This document shows positions 10,465 to 17,808 of a stretch of 64,000 nucleotides of DNA, in pieces. The DNA is from Pseudomonadota bacterium (GTDB lineage Bacteria > Pseudomonadota > Alphaproteobacteria > Geminicoccales > Geminicoccaceae), in NCBI GenBank assembly GCA_030549795.1, contig JAUQQO010000015.1, forward strand, positions 1-64,000, written 5' to 3'. The position numbers were made by a program, and so were the translations under genes. Every line of letters starts with the position of its first letter. The first letter of the stretch is position 1. The notes under the pieces are model-generated. The model saw nothing but the letters and a program-made list of their open reading frames with translations. It searched no databases and was not told the DNA's origin.

Positions 10465-11784
10465 ATGACGCAAACGACGCGCCGTCAACTCACGGCTTTT
10501 GCCCTCGCTACGCTCGCTGCGCCCTGGATCCTGCCGCGCCGTGCCTTGGGCCAACAGAAGCCGAGCGAGCTGCGCATCGGGATCTCGACGTTCCTTTCCG
10601 GGCCGGCTTCGGTGTTCGGTGTTCCCGGCCGCAACGCGGCCGAGCTTCTGATCGAGCAGATGAACGCCCGCGGCGGGATTGCCGGTGTGCCGATCAAAGC
10701 TCTCGTCATCGACGAAGCGCCGGGGGTGAACTTCTTGCTCGGCGAATGCCGGCGCCTGGCCCAGAACGAGAATGTGGACGTGATGTTGGCCTCCATCTCG
10801 TCCGCGAGCTGCCTCGCGGTCGCACCGCTCGCAGAAGAACTCAGACTTCCCAACATCATGTGGGACTGCGGCACGCAGCGGATCTTCGAGGAGGGAACGT
10901 GGCGCTATTCGGTGCGCACCCAGGCCAATGCGGTACCCGAGATCGTCGCGCCCTTGCTCTACCTCTTGAAGGTCCGCCCGGATGTACAAACCATTGCGGT
11001 GGTCAACCAGGACTACGCCTGGGGTCGCGATTCGTGGGCAATCTTCAAGACTGCGCTTGAAGCGATCAAGCCGGGCGTGCGTATCGTCGCCGAGCTCTTC
11101 CCCAAGTTCGGGGCTACCGACTTCTCCACCGAGATCACTCGGCTGCAGGCGCTGCGCCCCGATGTGGTGTTCTCGACCAGCTGGGGCGGTGAGCTCGACA
11201 CCTTCATCCGCCAGGCAGCGGAGCGGCGGCTGTTCGAGCGCTCGCTGTTCGTTTTACCCCTCGCCGAATCGTCGCTCGAGCGGGTGGGCAAGACCCTGCC
11301 CGAAGGGGTCATCGTCGGCGCGCGGGGTGATCACTGGTTCTTGCACCCGATCGCCAAGGATACGGAGAAGCTCAAGACCTTCGTGAGCGAATACCGCAAG
11401 CGTTATGGGCATTATCCGATTTACCCCACCTTCCATATGGCGCAGGCCCTCTTCGCGCTCGAAGCCGCCTACACCAGGGCGATCGCCGCCAACGGCGGGG
11501 TGTGGCCGTCGCGCGAACAGCTCATGGACAACTTACGCGGCCTTGAGTTCGACCATCTCACCGGGCGCATGAAGATCCGCGAGGATGGTCAGGGCCTCGA
11601 GCCGATGCTCATCGGGGTGACCAAGCACGTGCCCGAGTTTCCCTTCCCGGTCCTCGACCACATGGTGCTCTTCCCACCTGAGCTCACCATGAACCCGATC
11701 GGCACCAAGGGGCTCGAATGGGTCAAGGGGCTGACCATGGACATGGTCGCCAAAGCCCCCGCTCCCATCCCCTACCGCGCCTGA
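10465..11784 (+). CDS. Branched-chain amino acid-type ABC transporter substrate-binding protein
   Basis: This is a periplasmic type I solute-binding protein of 439 residues. It has a Tat-like signal (TTRRQLTAFALATLAAPWILP), which is unusual for LivK proteins but common in alphaproteobacteria. The mature part begins with LRIGISTFLSGPASVFGVPGRNAAELLIEQMNARGG split across two family motifs. The ATG at 10465 follows GGGAGG. It is the first gene of a complete five-gene importer. The ligand may be an amino acid, an aromatic acid, urea or an amide, because this fold binds all of these. Confidence 0.88.
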   Translation: MTQTTRRQLTAFALATLAAPWILPRRALGQQKPSELRIGISTFLSGPASVFGVPGRNAAELLIEQMNARGGIAGVPIKALVIDEAPGVNFLLGECRRLAQNENVDVMLASISSASCLAVAPLAEELRLPNIMWDCGTQRIFEEGTWRYSVRTQANAVPEIVAPLLYLLKVRPDVQTIAVVNQDYAWGRDSWAIFKTALEAIKPGVRIVAELFPKFGATDFSTEITRLQALRPDVVFSTSWGGELDTFIRQAAERRLFERSLFVLPLAESSLERVGKTLPEGVIVGARGDHWFLHPIAKDTEKLKTFVSEYRKRYGHYPIYPTFHMAQALFALEAAYTRAIAANGGVWPSREQLMDNLRGLEFDHLTGRMKIREDGQGLEPMLIGVTKHVPEFPFPVLDHMVLFPPELTMNPIGTKGLEWVKGLTMDMVAKAPAPIPYRA

Positions 11785-11791
11785 GGCCAAG

Positions 11792-11814
11792 CCCCGGGGC
11801 GACGCGCCCCGGGG
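11792..11814 (+). other. Intercistronic GC hairpin after the binding-protein gene
   Basis: A perfect 10-base-pair stem (CCCCGGGGCG / CGCCCCGGGG) with a three-base loop lies 7 bases after the stop of the substrate-binding protein gene and before the first permease gene. There is no U-run, so it is probably not a full terminator. Such hairpins often stabilise the upstream mRNA or cause partial termination, which yields more binding protein than permease. Confidence 0.7.
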
Positions 11815-11836
11815 GTGCGGATCCGCGGACGCGTCT

Positions 11837-12724
11837 ATGCAACTCCTGCTGCTTGCCGTTCTCGACGGCCTTGCCTACGCTGCGCAACTCTTCATGGTCG
11901 CGGTCGGGCTCACGCTCGTCTTCGGCGTGCTCAAGATCCTGAACGTCGCCCACGGCAGCCTGTTTGCGATCGGCGCCTACACCGCCTCGACGCTCGTCGG
12001 TCTTATCGGCACTCCTGATCTCTCGCTGATCGCACTCGCCCTTGCTGCTCTCGCTGTGGGCGCCGTTGCCGGTCCCTTGATCGAGCGCGGTTTGCTCGCG
12101 CGCATCTACGACAAGGAACATGTACTCCAACTGCTCGTCACCTTCGCGCTCTTTATGATCCTCGAAGACGTGCAGAAGCTGCTTTGGGGCGTAAAACCGC
12201 TCTTCGAGGACGCACCGGTGCGGCTTTTGGGTCCGATCGTGGTGGGAGACATTTACTATACGGCCTATCAACTCGTTCTCATGCCGAGCGTTGCGGCCGC
12301 ATCGCTGCTCATCTTGGTGTGGTTCTTGCGCCGCACGTTGCTCGGCCGCACCATTCTCGCGGTCACCCATGACCGCGAAGCCGCCCAAGCGATCGGCATC
12401 GACGCGCGTCGCGTCTACCTGTTGGCGTTTACGATCGGCGCCGGCCTCGCCGCTCTCGGGGGAGCGCTCGCCGCGCCCACGACGAGCCTCGTACCCGGTA
12501 TCGGCGTGCAGATGATCGTGCTCTCCTTTGCCGTCGTCGCCACTGCCGGGCTCGGCCAGATCGAAGGCGCTGCTGTGACCGCGCTCTTGATCGGCCTCGG
12601 TCGGTCGTTTGCCGTCTATTTCGCCCCCGAACTCGAGGTGGTGGTGCCCTATCTGCTCATGGTCGCGGTGCTGCTCGTGCGGCCCGAGGGACTATTCGGC
12701 CGAAGCGAGCTCAGGCGGATCTGA
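11837..12724 (+). CDS. livH: Branched-chain amino acid-type ABC transporter permease LivH
   Basis: This 295-residue integral membrane protein has about eight hydrophobic segments and the LivH-type motif GVLKILNVAHGSLFAIGAY near the N-terminus. The coupling segment AAQAIGIDARRVYLLAF contacts the ATPases. It forms the translocation pore with the LivM partner encoded next. The stop and the following ATG share one base (TGATG), so the genes are translationally coupled. The product has normal family length. Confidence 0.9.
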   Translation: MQLLLLAVLDGLAYAAQLFMVAVGLTLVFGVLKILNVAHGSLFAIGAYTASTLVGLIGTPDLSLIALALAALAVGAVAGPLIERGLLARIYDKEHVLQLLVTFALFMILEDVQKLLWGVKPLFEDAPVRLLGPIVVGDIYYTAYQLVLMPSVAAASLLILVWFLRRTLLGRTILAVTHDREAAQAIGIDARRVYLLAFTIGAGLAALGGALAAPTTSLVPGIGVQMIVLSFAVVATAGLGQIEGAAVTALLIGLGRSFAVYFAPELEVVVPYLLMVAVLLVRPEGLFGRSELRRI

Positions 12725-13659
12725 TGCCCACGCGTCTGTTCGCACTGGTTGGAATGGCGCTTTTGCTCGCGCTCGCGGCACTACAGCCGTGGCTGCGCTT
12801 TGTGCTCACGCTCGCGCTAGCCACCGGCTTAGCAGTGCTCGGCATCGCTGTGCTGTTGCGCGCGGGCCAAGTGAGCTTCGGGCACGCTCTTTATGTCGCC
12901 ATTGGCGCCTATACGGTCGCCTTCGCCCGGCCCCTGGTCGGCGAAGCCCTAGCGTTGCTCGCCCTTGCCGTCCTTGCGGCATCGGCTTCAGGTCTCGTGA
13001 TCGGGTTGTTCGTCAGTCGCTACCGCGATATTTTCTTCGGTATGCTCAACTTAGCCTTTTCGATGGTCCTCTATTCGCTTCTTGAAAAGCTCTATTGGCT
13101 TACCCGCGGTACCGATGGGATCCGTATCGCGCGCCCCGATCTGTTCGGCTTCGCGCTCAGCGCACGAGACTATGAGTGGGGGCTGTTTGCGCTCGCGGCC
13201 GTGTTCGCGCTCACCTCCGGCGCCCTCGTAGCGCGCTATCTTCTCACTCCGGCAGGTCAAGCCCTCTCGGCTCTCAAGACGGGAGAAACGCGCCTCGAAT
13301 TCCTCGGCATTTCGGCGCGGCGCGTGCTCTACCAGGCCTATTGTGTCTCCGCTGCGCTGGCCGGGCTCGCTGGCGGCCTCATCGCCTTAGCCACCCTGCA
13401 CGTCACCCCCTTGCTCGCCTATTGGACGCATTCGGGGGAGCTCGTCTTCGTCGCGATTTTGGGCGGCACCGCCAATATGCTCGGCCCGTTTTTGGGTGCC
13501 ATCGTCTTCGAGCTCGTGCGCGTCTATGCCGCAGCAGCTTTTCCTGACGCCTGGCAGATGATCCTCGGTCTTGTCTTGCTGGTCATCGTGCTCGCTGCGG
13601 CGCGCGGGCTTGTCGGCGTGATCGAGGATGCGTGGATGCGCGCACGGAGGTCGAAGTGA
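12724..13659 (+). CDS. livM: Branched-chain amino acid-type ABC transporter permease LivM
   Basis: The 311-residue membrane protein has multiple hydrophobic helices and the LivM pattern LLRAGQVSFGHALYVAIGAY, followed by GLFVSRYRDIFFGMLNLAFSMVLYSLLEKL. The coupling region reads ALKTGETRLEFLGISARRVLYQAY. It is coupled to livH by a one-base overlap and to livG by a GTGA overlap, which is a compact operon arrangement. Together with LivH it forms the membrane channel. Confidence 0.9.
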   Translation: MPTRLFALVGMALLLALAALQPWLRFVLTLALATGLAVLGIAVLLRAGQVSFGHALYVAIGAYTVAFARPLVGEALALLALAVLAASASGLVIGLFVSRYRDIFFGMLNLAFSMVLYSLLEKLYWLTRGTDGIRIARPDLFGFALSARDYEWGLFALAAVFALTSGALVARYLLTPAGQALSALKTGETRLEFLGISARRVLYQAYCVSAALAGLAGGLIALATLHVTPLLAYWTHSGELVFVAILGGTANMLGPFLGAIVFELVRVYAAAAFPDAWQMILGLVLLVIVLAAARGLVGVIEDAWMRARRSK

Positions 13660-14414
13660 GCCGGGCGATCCTTCGCGCGCGCGGACTTGTGCTCGCCTTC
13701 GGTGGTGTGCGCGCGGCCGACGGCATCGACCTCGATGTCCTGGAGGGTGAGGTACTCGCGATCATCGGCCCCAATGGCGCCGGCAAAACCACTTTTCTCA
13801 ACATGGTCACGGGCTACCTCAAGCCACAGGCCGGCTCGATCCAATTCGCCGATCGCGAGATCACCCGGCTCTCGCCGCGCCGCATCGTCCGGCTTGGGAT
13901 CGCCCGCAGTTTTCAGATCCCACAGCTCTTCCGCGAACATTCGGTGCTTGCCAACATAGCCCTGGCGCTCGCAGCCGGTGGCGACTTCTGGTCCCCTCAC
14001 CGCCCCTTGCTCACAACCGCGCGCGAGACCGAGGCCCAGGCGCTCTTGCAGCGCTTCGGCCTTGCCGATCTCGCCCAGCAGCGTGCCGATGCGCTCGATG
14101 AGGGGGCGCGCAAGCTCCTCGATGTCGCCATGGCGGCAGCGCTCGCCCCGCGCCTTCTCCTCATGGACGAGCCGACCTCGGGGGTGGCAACGGCGCAAAA
14201 ACACGCGATTATGGATCGCTTGATTCCCGCCCTGCGCCAACAGGGCGTGACGGTCGTATTCGTCGAACACGACATGGAGGTCGTGGCGCGGTATGCCGAC
14301 CGGGTCGCGGTGTGGAGCCAGGGAAAGATCCTGGCCGAAGGTCCTGCGGGTGATGTGCTCGCCGACCCGACTGTCCGCCGCGACGTGATCGGTCTGGAGG
14401 GTGCGGCGTGCTGA
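13656..14414 (+). CDS. livG: ABC transporter ATP-binding protein LivG
   Basis: This 252-residue cytoplasmic ATPase has a Walker A motif (GPNGAGKTT), a degenerate ABC signature (LDEGARKLLDVAMAAA), Walker B (LLLMDEPTSGV) and the switch histidine (VFVEHDMEVV). The insertion around RSFQIPQLFREHSVLANI is typical of LivG. I chose the GTG at 13656, which overlaps the livM stop (GTGA) and follows GGAGG. An in-frame ATG at 13632 is the alternative. It energises import together with LivF. The signature lacks the usual LSGGQ serine (DEGARK), which is a common LivG deviation. Confidence 0.9.
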   Translation: MSRAILRARGLVLAFGGVRAADGIDLDVLEGEVLAIIGPNGAGKTTFLNMVTGYLKPQAGSIQFADREITRLSPRRIVRLGIARSFQIPQLFREHSVLANIALALAAGGDFWSPHRPLLTTARETEAQALLQRFGLADLAQQRADALDEGARKLLDVAMAAALAPRLLLMDEPTSGVATAQKHAIMDRLIPALRQQGVTVVFVEHDMEVVARYADRVAVWSQGKILAEGPAGDVLADPTVRRDVIGLEGAAC

Positions 14415-15070
14415 GCCTCGAGCGGGTGGAGGTGACGATCGCCGGCGCCCGCATCCTGCGCGGCGTGTCGCTCGTCGTTCCCGAGGGCGGGCGGGTGGCA
14501 TTGGTCGGGCGCAATGGCGCCGGCAAGACGACGACTTTTCGGGCGATCATGGGCCTCGTGCCCATCGCTACCGGTTCGATGCGCTTTTCCGGCGTCGACC
14601 TCGTCGCTCTGCCCGCGCACCGGCGGACCGCGCTCGGCATCGGCTACGCGCCCGAGGATCGCCGTCTTTTCCCCTCCTTCACGGTCGAGGAGAATGTGCG
14701 GTTGCCGGCCGAAGTGCTGGGCTTGCGCGGGCGCGAGATCCGTGACCGCCTCGCGCGGGTGTGGGATCTTCTGCCGGAACTCGCCGAGCTGCGCGACCGG
14801 CGCGCCGGTGCGCTCTCGGGCGGCCAGGGCAAAATGGCGGCGCTCGCGCGCGCCCTCGTAACCGGCACCCGTCTTCTCCTTCTCGACGAGCCCTTCCAGG
14901 GCCTCGCGCCGGCACTCGCCCGCCGCTACGGCGAGATCCTGGCCAGGCTGGTCGCGCGCGAGCGCGGCCTTGCGCTGCTCGTGAGCGAGAGCAACCCCGA
15001 GCTGCTCGCCCCTTTCGTCGACCAGGTGATCACCATCGAGCGCGGCGAGATCGCCGCCCCGCGGGCCTGA
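14408..15070 (+). CDS. livF: ABC transporter ATP-binding protein LivF
   Basis: This 220-residue ATPase has Walker A (GRNGAGKTT), ABC signature (LSGGQGKMAALARAL) and Walker B (LLLLDEPFQGLAP). The switch residue is Ser in LVSESNP, where His is usual. The segment GYAPEDRRLFPSFTVEENV identifies the LivF subgroup. The GTG start at 14408 overlaps the end of livG by seven bases. It is the last gene of the importer operon, and a stem-loop covers its stop codon. Confidence 0.9.
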   Translation: MLSLERVEVTIAGARILRGVSLVVPEGGRVALVGRNGAGKTTTFRAIMGLVPIATGSMRFSGVDLVALPAHRRTALGIGYAPEDRRLFPSFTVEENVRLPAEVLGLRGREIRDRLARVWDLLPELAELRDRRAGALSGGQGKMAALARALVTGTRLLLLDEPFQGLAPALARRYGEILARLVARERGLALLVSESNPELLAPFVDQVITIERGEIAAPRA

Positions 15071-15079
15071 GCGGCCCGC
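15061..15079. terminator. Stem-loop at the end of the liv operon
   Basis: A seven-base-pair inverted repeat (GCGGGCC / GGCCCGC) encloses the livF stop codon in its loop. It lies between convergent livF and the ACR3-like gene. No U-tract follows, so it may act as a weak or factor-assisted terminator for either strand. Confidence 0.4.
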
Positions 15080-15083
15080 AGCC

Positions 15084-16139
15084 TCAACGCGCCGCCGTCT
15101 CGGCAGCCTCTTCGACCGGTTCCCGCCGCGGCCCGCACGCGCGCTCGGGAAACCAGCCCCTGGCGCGGATGTGCTTCAGGAGTTGAACCATCGCCACGAG
15201 CACCGGCAGCTCGAAGGCCGGGCCGATCACCACCGTAAGGGCCACAAGCGGGTTCGAGAAGGCGCCGACCGCGACCCCAAGCGAGGCCTCCGAGTTGCGC
15301 GCCGCGGTGGTCATGACGAGAAGCGCGGCCTCGGGATAGTCGAGGCCCACGAGCCGCGCCGCCGCCAGCGCCACGAGGAAAATCGCGGTGAAGAAGACGA
15401 GCCCGGGCAGGATCATCCAGGCGACGACGCTCGGATTCTCGAACAGCACGCGACCCTGGCTCGCGAACATGGCGGCGATCACGAGTGCGAGCATCACCGT
15501 CTTGAAGAGGTCGAGCGGCAGCCTTTCGCCGATCGGGTTGGGGGCCACGGCGCCGCGCCAGGTCCACTTGACGATCTCGGCGAGCACAAGCGGCAGAACC
15601 AAGAACAGGCCTACGCTCTCGAGCACGACGCGGACATCGAGCGTCACGATCTGACCCGCGAGGCCCCAGAGATAGACCGGTAGCAAAAGGATCTGCAGGA
15701 AGAGGTTCCAGACGAGCAGGCTCAAGCCGAGCTCGACGTCGCCGCCCGCCAGATCGGTGAACACGAGATACCAGCCGATGCAGGGGGTCAGGAGGTAGAG
15801 GACGAGCCCGACCCAGACCTCGGGATGCGGCTGCAGGAACAGCCAGCCGAGGAACCAGGCGAACAAGGGCGTGAAGAGGAAGTTGATCGCAAGCGCCAGC
15901 GAGGTCGGCCGCCAGCGGCGGAAGGCCGCGCAGACCTCACCGGTCCGCACCCCGAGCATGACGAGAAAGATGACGAGAAAGACGCCGATCTTCACAACCG
16001 ACCCCGCGGCGGCCGCCCGCTCCGGCGCGAGGCTCGCGAGCCCGAGGCCCAGGCCGATGGCGCCCAGGAGCAGGACCGGCTGCAAGCGGTCCAGTGAGCC
16101 GAGGCCTGGTGGCGCCCCCGATCCTCGGTTCACCGACAC
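15084..16139 (-). CDS. ACR3/BASS-superfamily membrane transporter, probable arsenite carrier
   Basis: This 351-residue protein has about ten hydrophobic helices and belongs to the bile acid/sodium symporter superfamily that includes ACR3 arsenite exporters. By comparison with ACR3 from memory, Cys120 in LLTPCIGW corresponds to the essential ACR3 cysteine. Glu284 in AARNSEASLGVAVGAF corresponds to the conserved NxE motif. The GTG at 16139 is chosen because GGAGGG lies five bases upstream. The gene follows the LuxR-type regulator after 31 bases and diverges from the AioBA-like genes, which favours arsenite transport. Another anion substrate cannot be excluded. Confidence 0.75.
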   Translation of the reverse strand: MSVNRGSGAPPGLGSLDRLQPVLLLGAIGLGLGLASLAPERAAAAGSVVKIGVFLVIFLVMLGVRTGEVCAAFRRWRPTSLALAINFLFTPLFAWFLGWLFLQPHPEVWVGLVLYLLTPCIGWYLVFTDLAGGDVELGLSLLVWNLFLQILLLPVYLWGLAGQIVTLDVRVVLESVGLFLVLPLVLAEIVKWTWRGAVAPNPIGERLPLDLFKTVMLALVIAAMFASQGRVLFENPSVVAWMILPGLVFFTAIFLVALAAARLVGLDYPEAALLVMTTAARNSEASLGVAVGAFSNPLVALTVVIGPAFELPVLVAMVQLLKHIRARGWFPERACGPRREPVEEAAETAAR

Positions 16140-16170
16140 CACACCCTCCGCTGTCGCGAACGTGCTCCGA

Positions 16171-17178
16171 CTAACCCTCGTGCGCGGCAGCTGCGTGACG
16201 GTCAACCTTCCCGGGAGCGCTGCGCGCAATGGTCGCGAGCTGGACTCGGCGATGGACGCCGCATTTCTCCATGATGTGGCGCAGATGATTGCGCACCGTG
16301 TGCGGGCTGGTGCCCAGAGCCTCGCCGATCTCGCGGTCGGTGAGACCGCGGGCAACCAGCGCCAAGACTTCCTGCTCGCGCTCGGTCAAGGCCGCGAGGC
16401 CGGCCGTCGCCGGCACCTCGCCGAGCACCGCCCCGACCGGCTCGGCGGCCGCCCGGACTGCCGCCCACAGGATCCGCACGAGCGTGCCGGGGAGCCGCGC
16501 CTCGCGGCTCGTGATCAGTGCCACCCGCCCGCCCGTTGGACCGTGGGCGGCGATCACCCGAGCGAGCCGCGGTTGGCCGCGCTCCTCGACGAGCACGTCG
16601 AACGGTGCCGCCACCCCGACGCGCCCGAGGCCCTCGCGGACCGCAAGGTGGAGCGCGTCGTCGGCCCGCTCGGGATCGAGCCAGGAAAAGCGCAAGCCCG
16701 ACTCGGCCGCGAAGAAGGACGCAAGCCAACCCTCAAAGGCCTGCGGTGCCTCGAGCCCCGTACGGATCGCTCGGAACAAGCGAAGTGCGAGAGGGTCCGG
16801 ACCCTCAAGCGGCTCGACCGCGATATGGAGAAAGCAGGGTCTCCCGCCCGCGTCCACCACCGAGATCCGACATAGCGCCGGCAGCGCCGAGCCGTCGCGC
16901 CGCCGCAACGGCAAAAGCGCTGACCCACCTTGCCCGCGATAGACGTCGAGCGCGTCCCAGCAGCAGCTGCTGCCGGCTGGCCTGGGCGGCGGCACCAGCA
17001 GCGTGTCGCAGGACGGCAGAGAGTCCTCAAGACCCAGAAGACGACGCAGCGCGCCGGTCGCAAACCGCACCCCGTGCCGTCGATCCACGAGGAGCGCCGG
17101 CTCGGCGAGTTCGACCAGAAGCTCCTGGACGAGCGGGTCGAGCGGTTCGCCTTCGGGCACCCGACCGATTCCTGCCAT
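16171..17178 (-). CDS. LuxR-family transcriptional regulator with a sensory N-terminus
   Basis: The 335-residue protein ends with a clear LuxR/NarL helix-turn-helix (LTEREQEVLALVARGL, then TSPHTVRNHLRHI) near residues 265-325. The first 250 residues look like one or two PAS/GAF-like modules. They contain several cysteines (Cys57, Cys72, Cys73, Cys103, Cys115) that could bind a thiophilic ligand such as arsenite. There is no receiver-domain aspartate. It diverges from the Rieske gene by about 130 bases and precedes the ACR3-like gene, so it probably controls both units. Ligand and mode of action are inferred only from position. Confidence 0.8.
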   Translation of the reverse strand: MAGIGRVPEGEPLDPLVQELLVELAEPALLVDRRHGVRFATGALRRLLGLEDSLPSCDTLLVPPPRPAGSSCCWDALDVYRGQGGSALLPLRRRDGSALPALCRISVVDAGGRPCFLHIAVEPLEGPDPLALRLFRAIRTGLEAPQAFEGWLASFFAAESGLRFSWLDPERADDALHLAVREGLGRVGVAAPFDVLVEERGQPRLARVIAAHGPTGGRVALITSREARLPGTLVRILWAAVRAAAEPVGAVLGEVPATAGLAALTEREQEVLALVARGLTDREIGEALGTSPHTVRNHLRHIMEKCGVHRRVQLATIARSAPGKVDRHAAAAHEG

Positions 17179-17306
17179 CGCGACGTTCGCGACATTAGAC
17201 CGAAACCTGTCATATTCGAAAGGCCGGATCCTCGCTAGCCTAGGTTGTGGGAAGGAAACTGCTCATCCACGCCCGCCCGGACCAGAACGACACCATGGAG
17301 GCGAAC
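17179..17306. promoter_or_regulatory. Divergent promoter region of the arsenite-type locus
   Basis: These 128 bases separate the LuxR-type gene from the Rieske gene and must hold promoters for both directions. I found no match to a sigma-54 -24/-12 element (GG-N10-GC with TGGC/TTGC). Known aioBA operons with AioSR control use such an element. The stretch includes a more AT-rich piece at about 17193-17222. Confidence 0.4.
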
Positions 17307-17786
17307 GTGCCCGAGACCGATGTCGATCGACGCCACCTTCTGCGGATCGCCGGCGGCGCAGCCGCCGGGGCCACGCTCGGCGCCGCGGTAGGGGAGCCGG
17401 CCGGAGCGTCGAGCCGCGTGCCGGTCGTGGCCCTGGACGATCTCCGTCCGCTCGAGCCCGTCCAGTTCGACCATCCCGAGGGCGCACCCGCCGTTCTGAT
17501 CGATCTCGGCCGGCCGGTCGAAGGCGGGGTCGGACCGAACCGCTCGATCCTGGCGGTGAGCACGCTTTGCCAGCACATGGGCTGCCCCGTGAACTTCGAC
17601 CCGGCGAGCCTCGAGTTCGTCTGCCACTGCCACGGCTCGCGCTACGCCCTCGAGCGCGGCGGAATGGCGGTCGAAGGGGCCGCAACGCGCGGCCTGCCGC
17701 GGATCGCGCTCGTGATCGAGAAGGGACAGATCTTCGCCACCGGCGTGGCGGAGGGTGTAGTCTACGGGTTCGCCTGCCACAGCTGA
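17307..17786 (+). CDS. aioB: Rieske [2Fe-2S] subunit of arsenite oxidase-like enzyme (AioB-like)
   Basis: This is the periplasmic electron-transfer subunit, 159 residues. A Tat signal (DRRHLLRIAGGAAAG) precedes a Rieske domain with ligands Cys88, His90, Cys106 and His109 (motifs CQHMGC and CHCHGS). Cys93 and Cys108 can form the Rieske disulfide. The C-terminal pattern GQIFATGVAEGVVYG matches AioB rather than bc1 Rieske proteins. The GTG at 17307 follows GGAGGC. An ATG at 17295 is the alternative. It is followed after 22 bases by the molybdenum subunit, in the aioB-aioA order of known arsenite oxidases. Confidence 0.87.
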   Translation: MPETDVDRRHLLRIAGGAAAGATLGAAVGEPAGASSRVPVVALDDLRPLEPVQFDHPEGAPAVLIDLGRPVEGGVGPNRSILAVSTLCQHMGCPVNFDPASLEFVCHCHGSRYALERGGMAVEGAATRGLPRIALVIEKGQIFATGVAEGVVYGFACHS

Positions 17787-17808
17787 GAAGCAGCCAGGGA
17801 GGACGACG

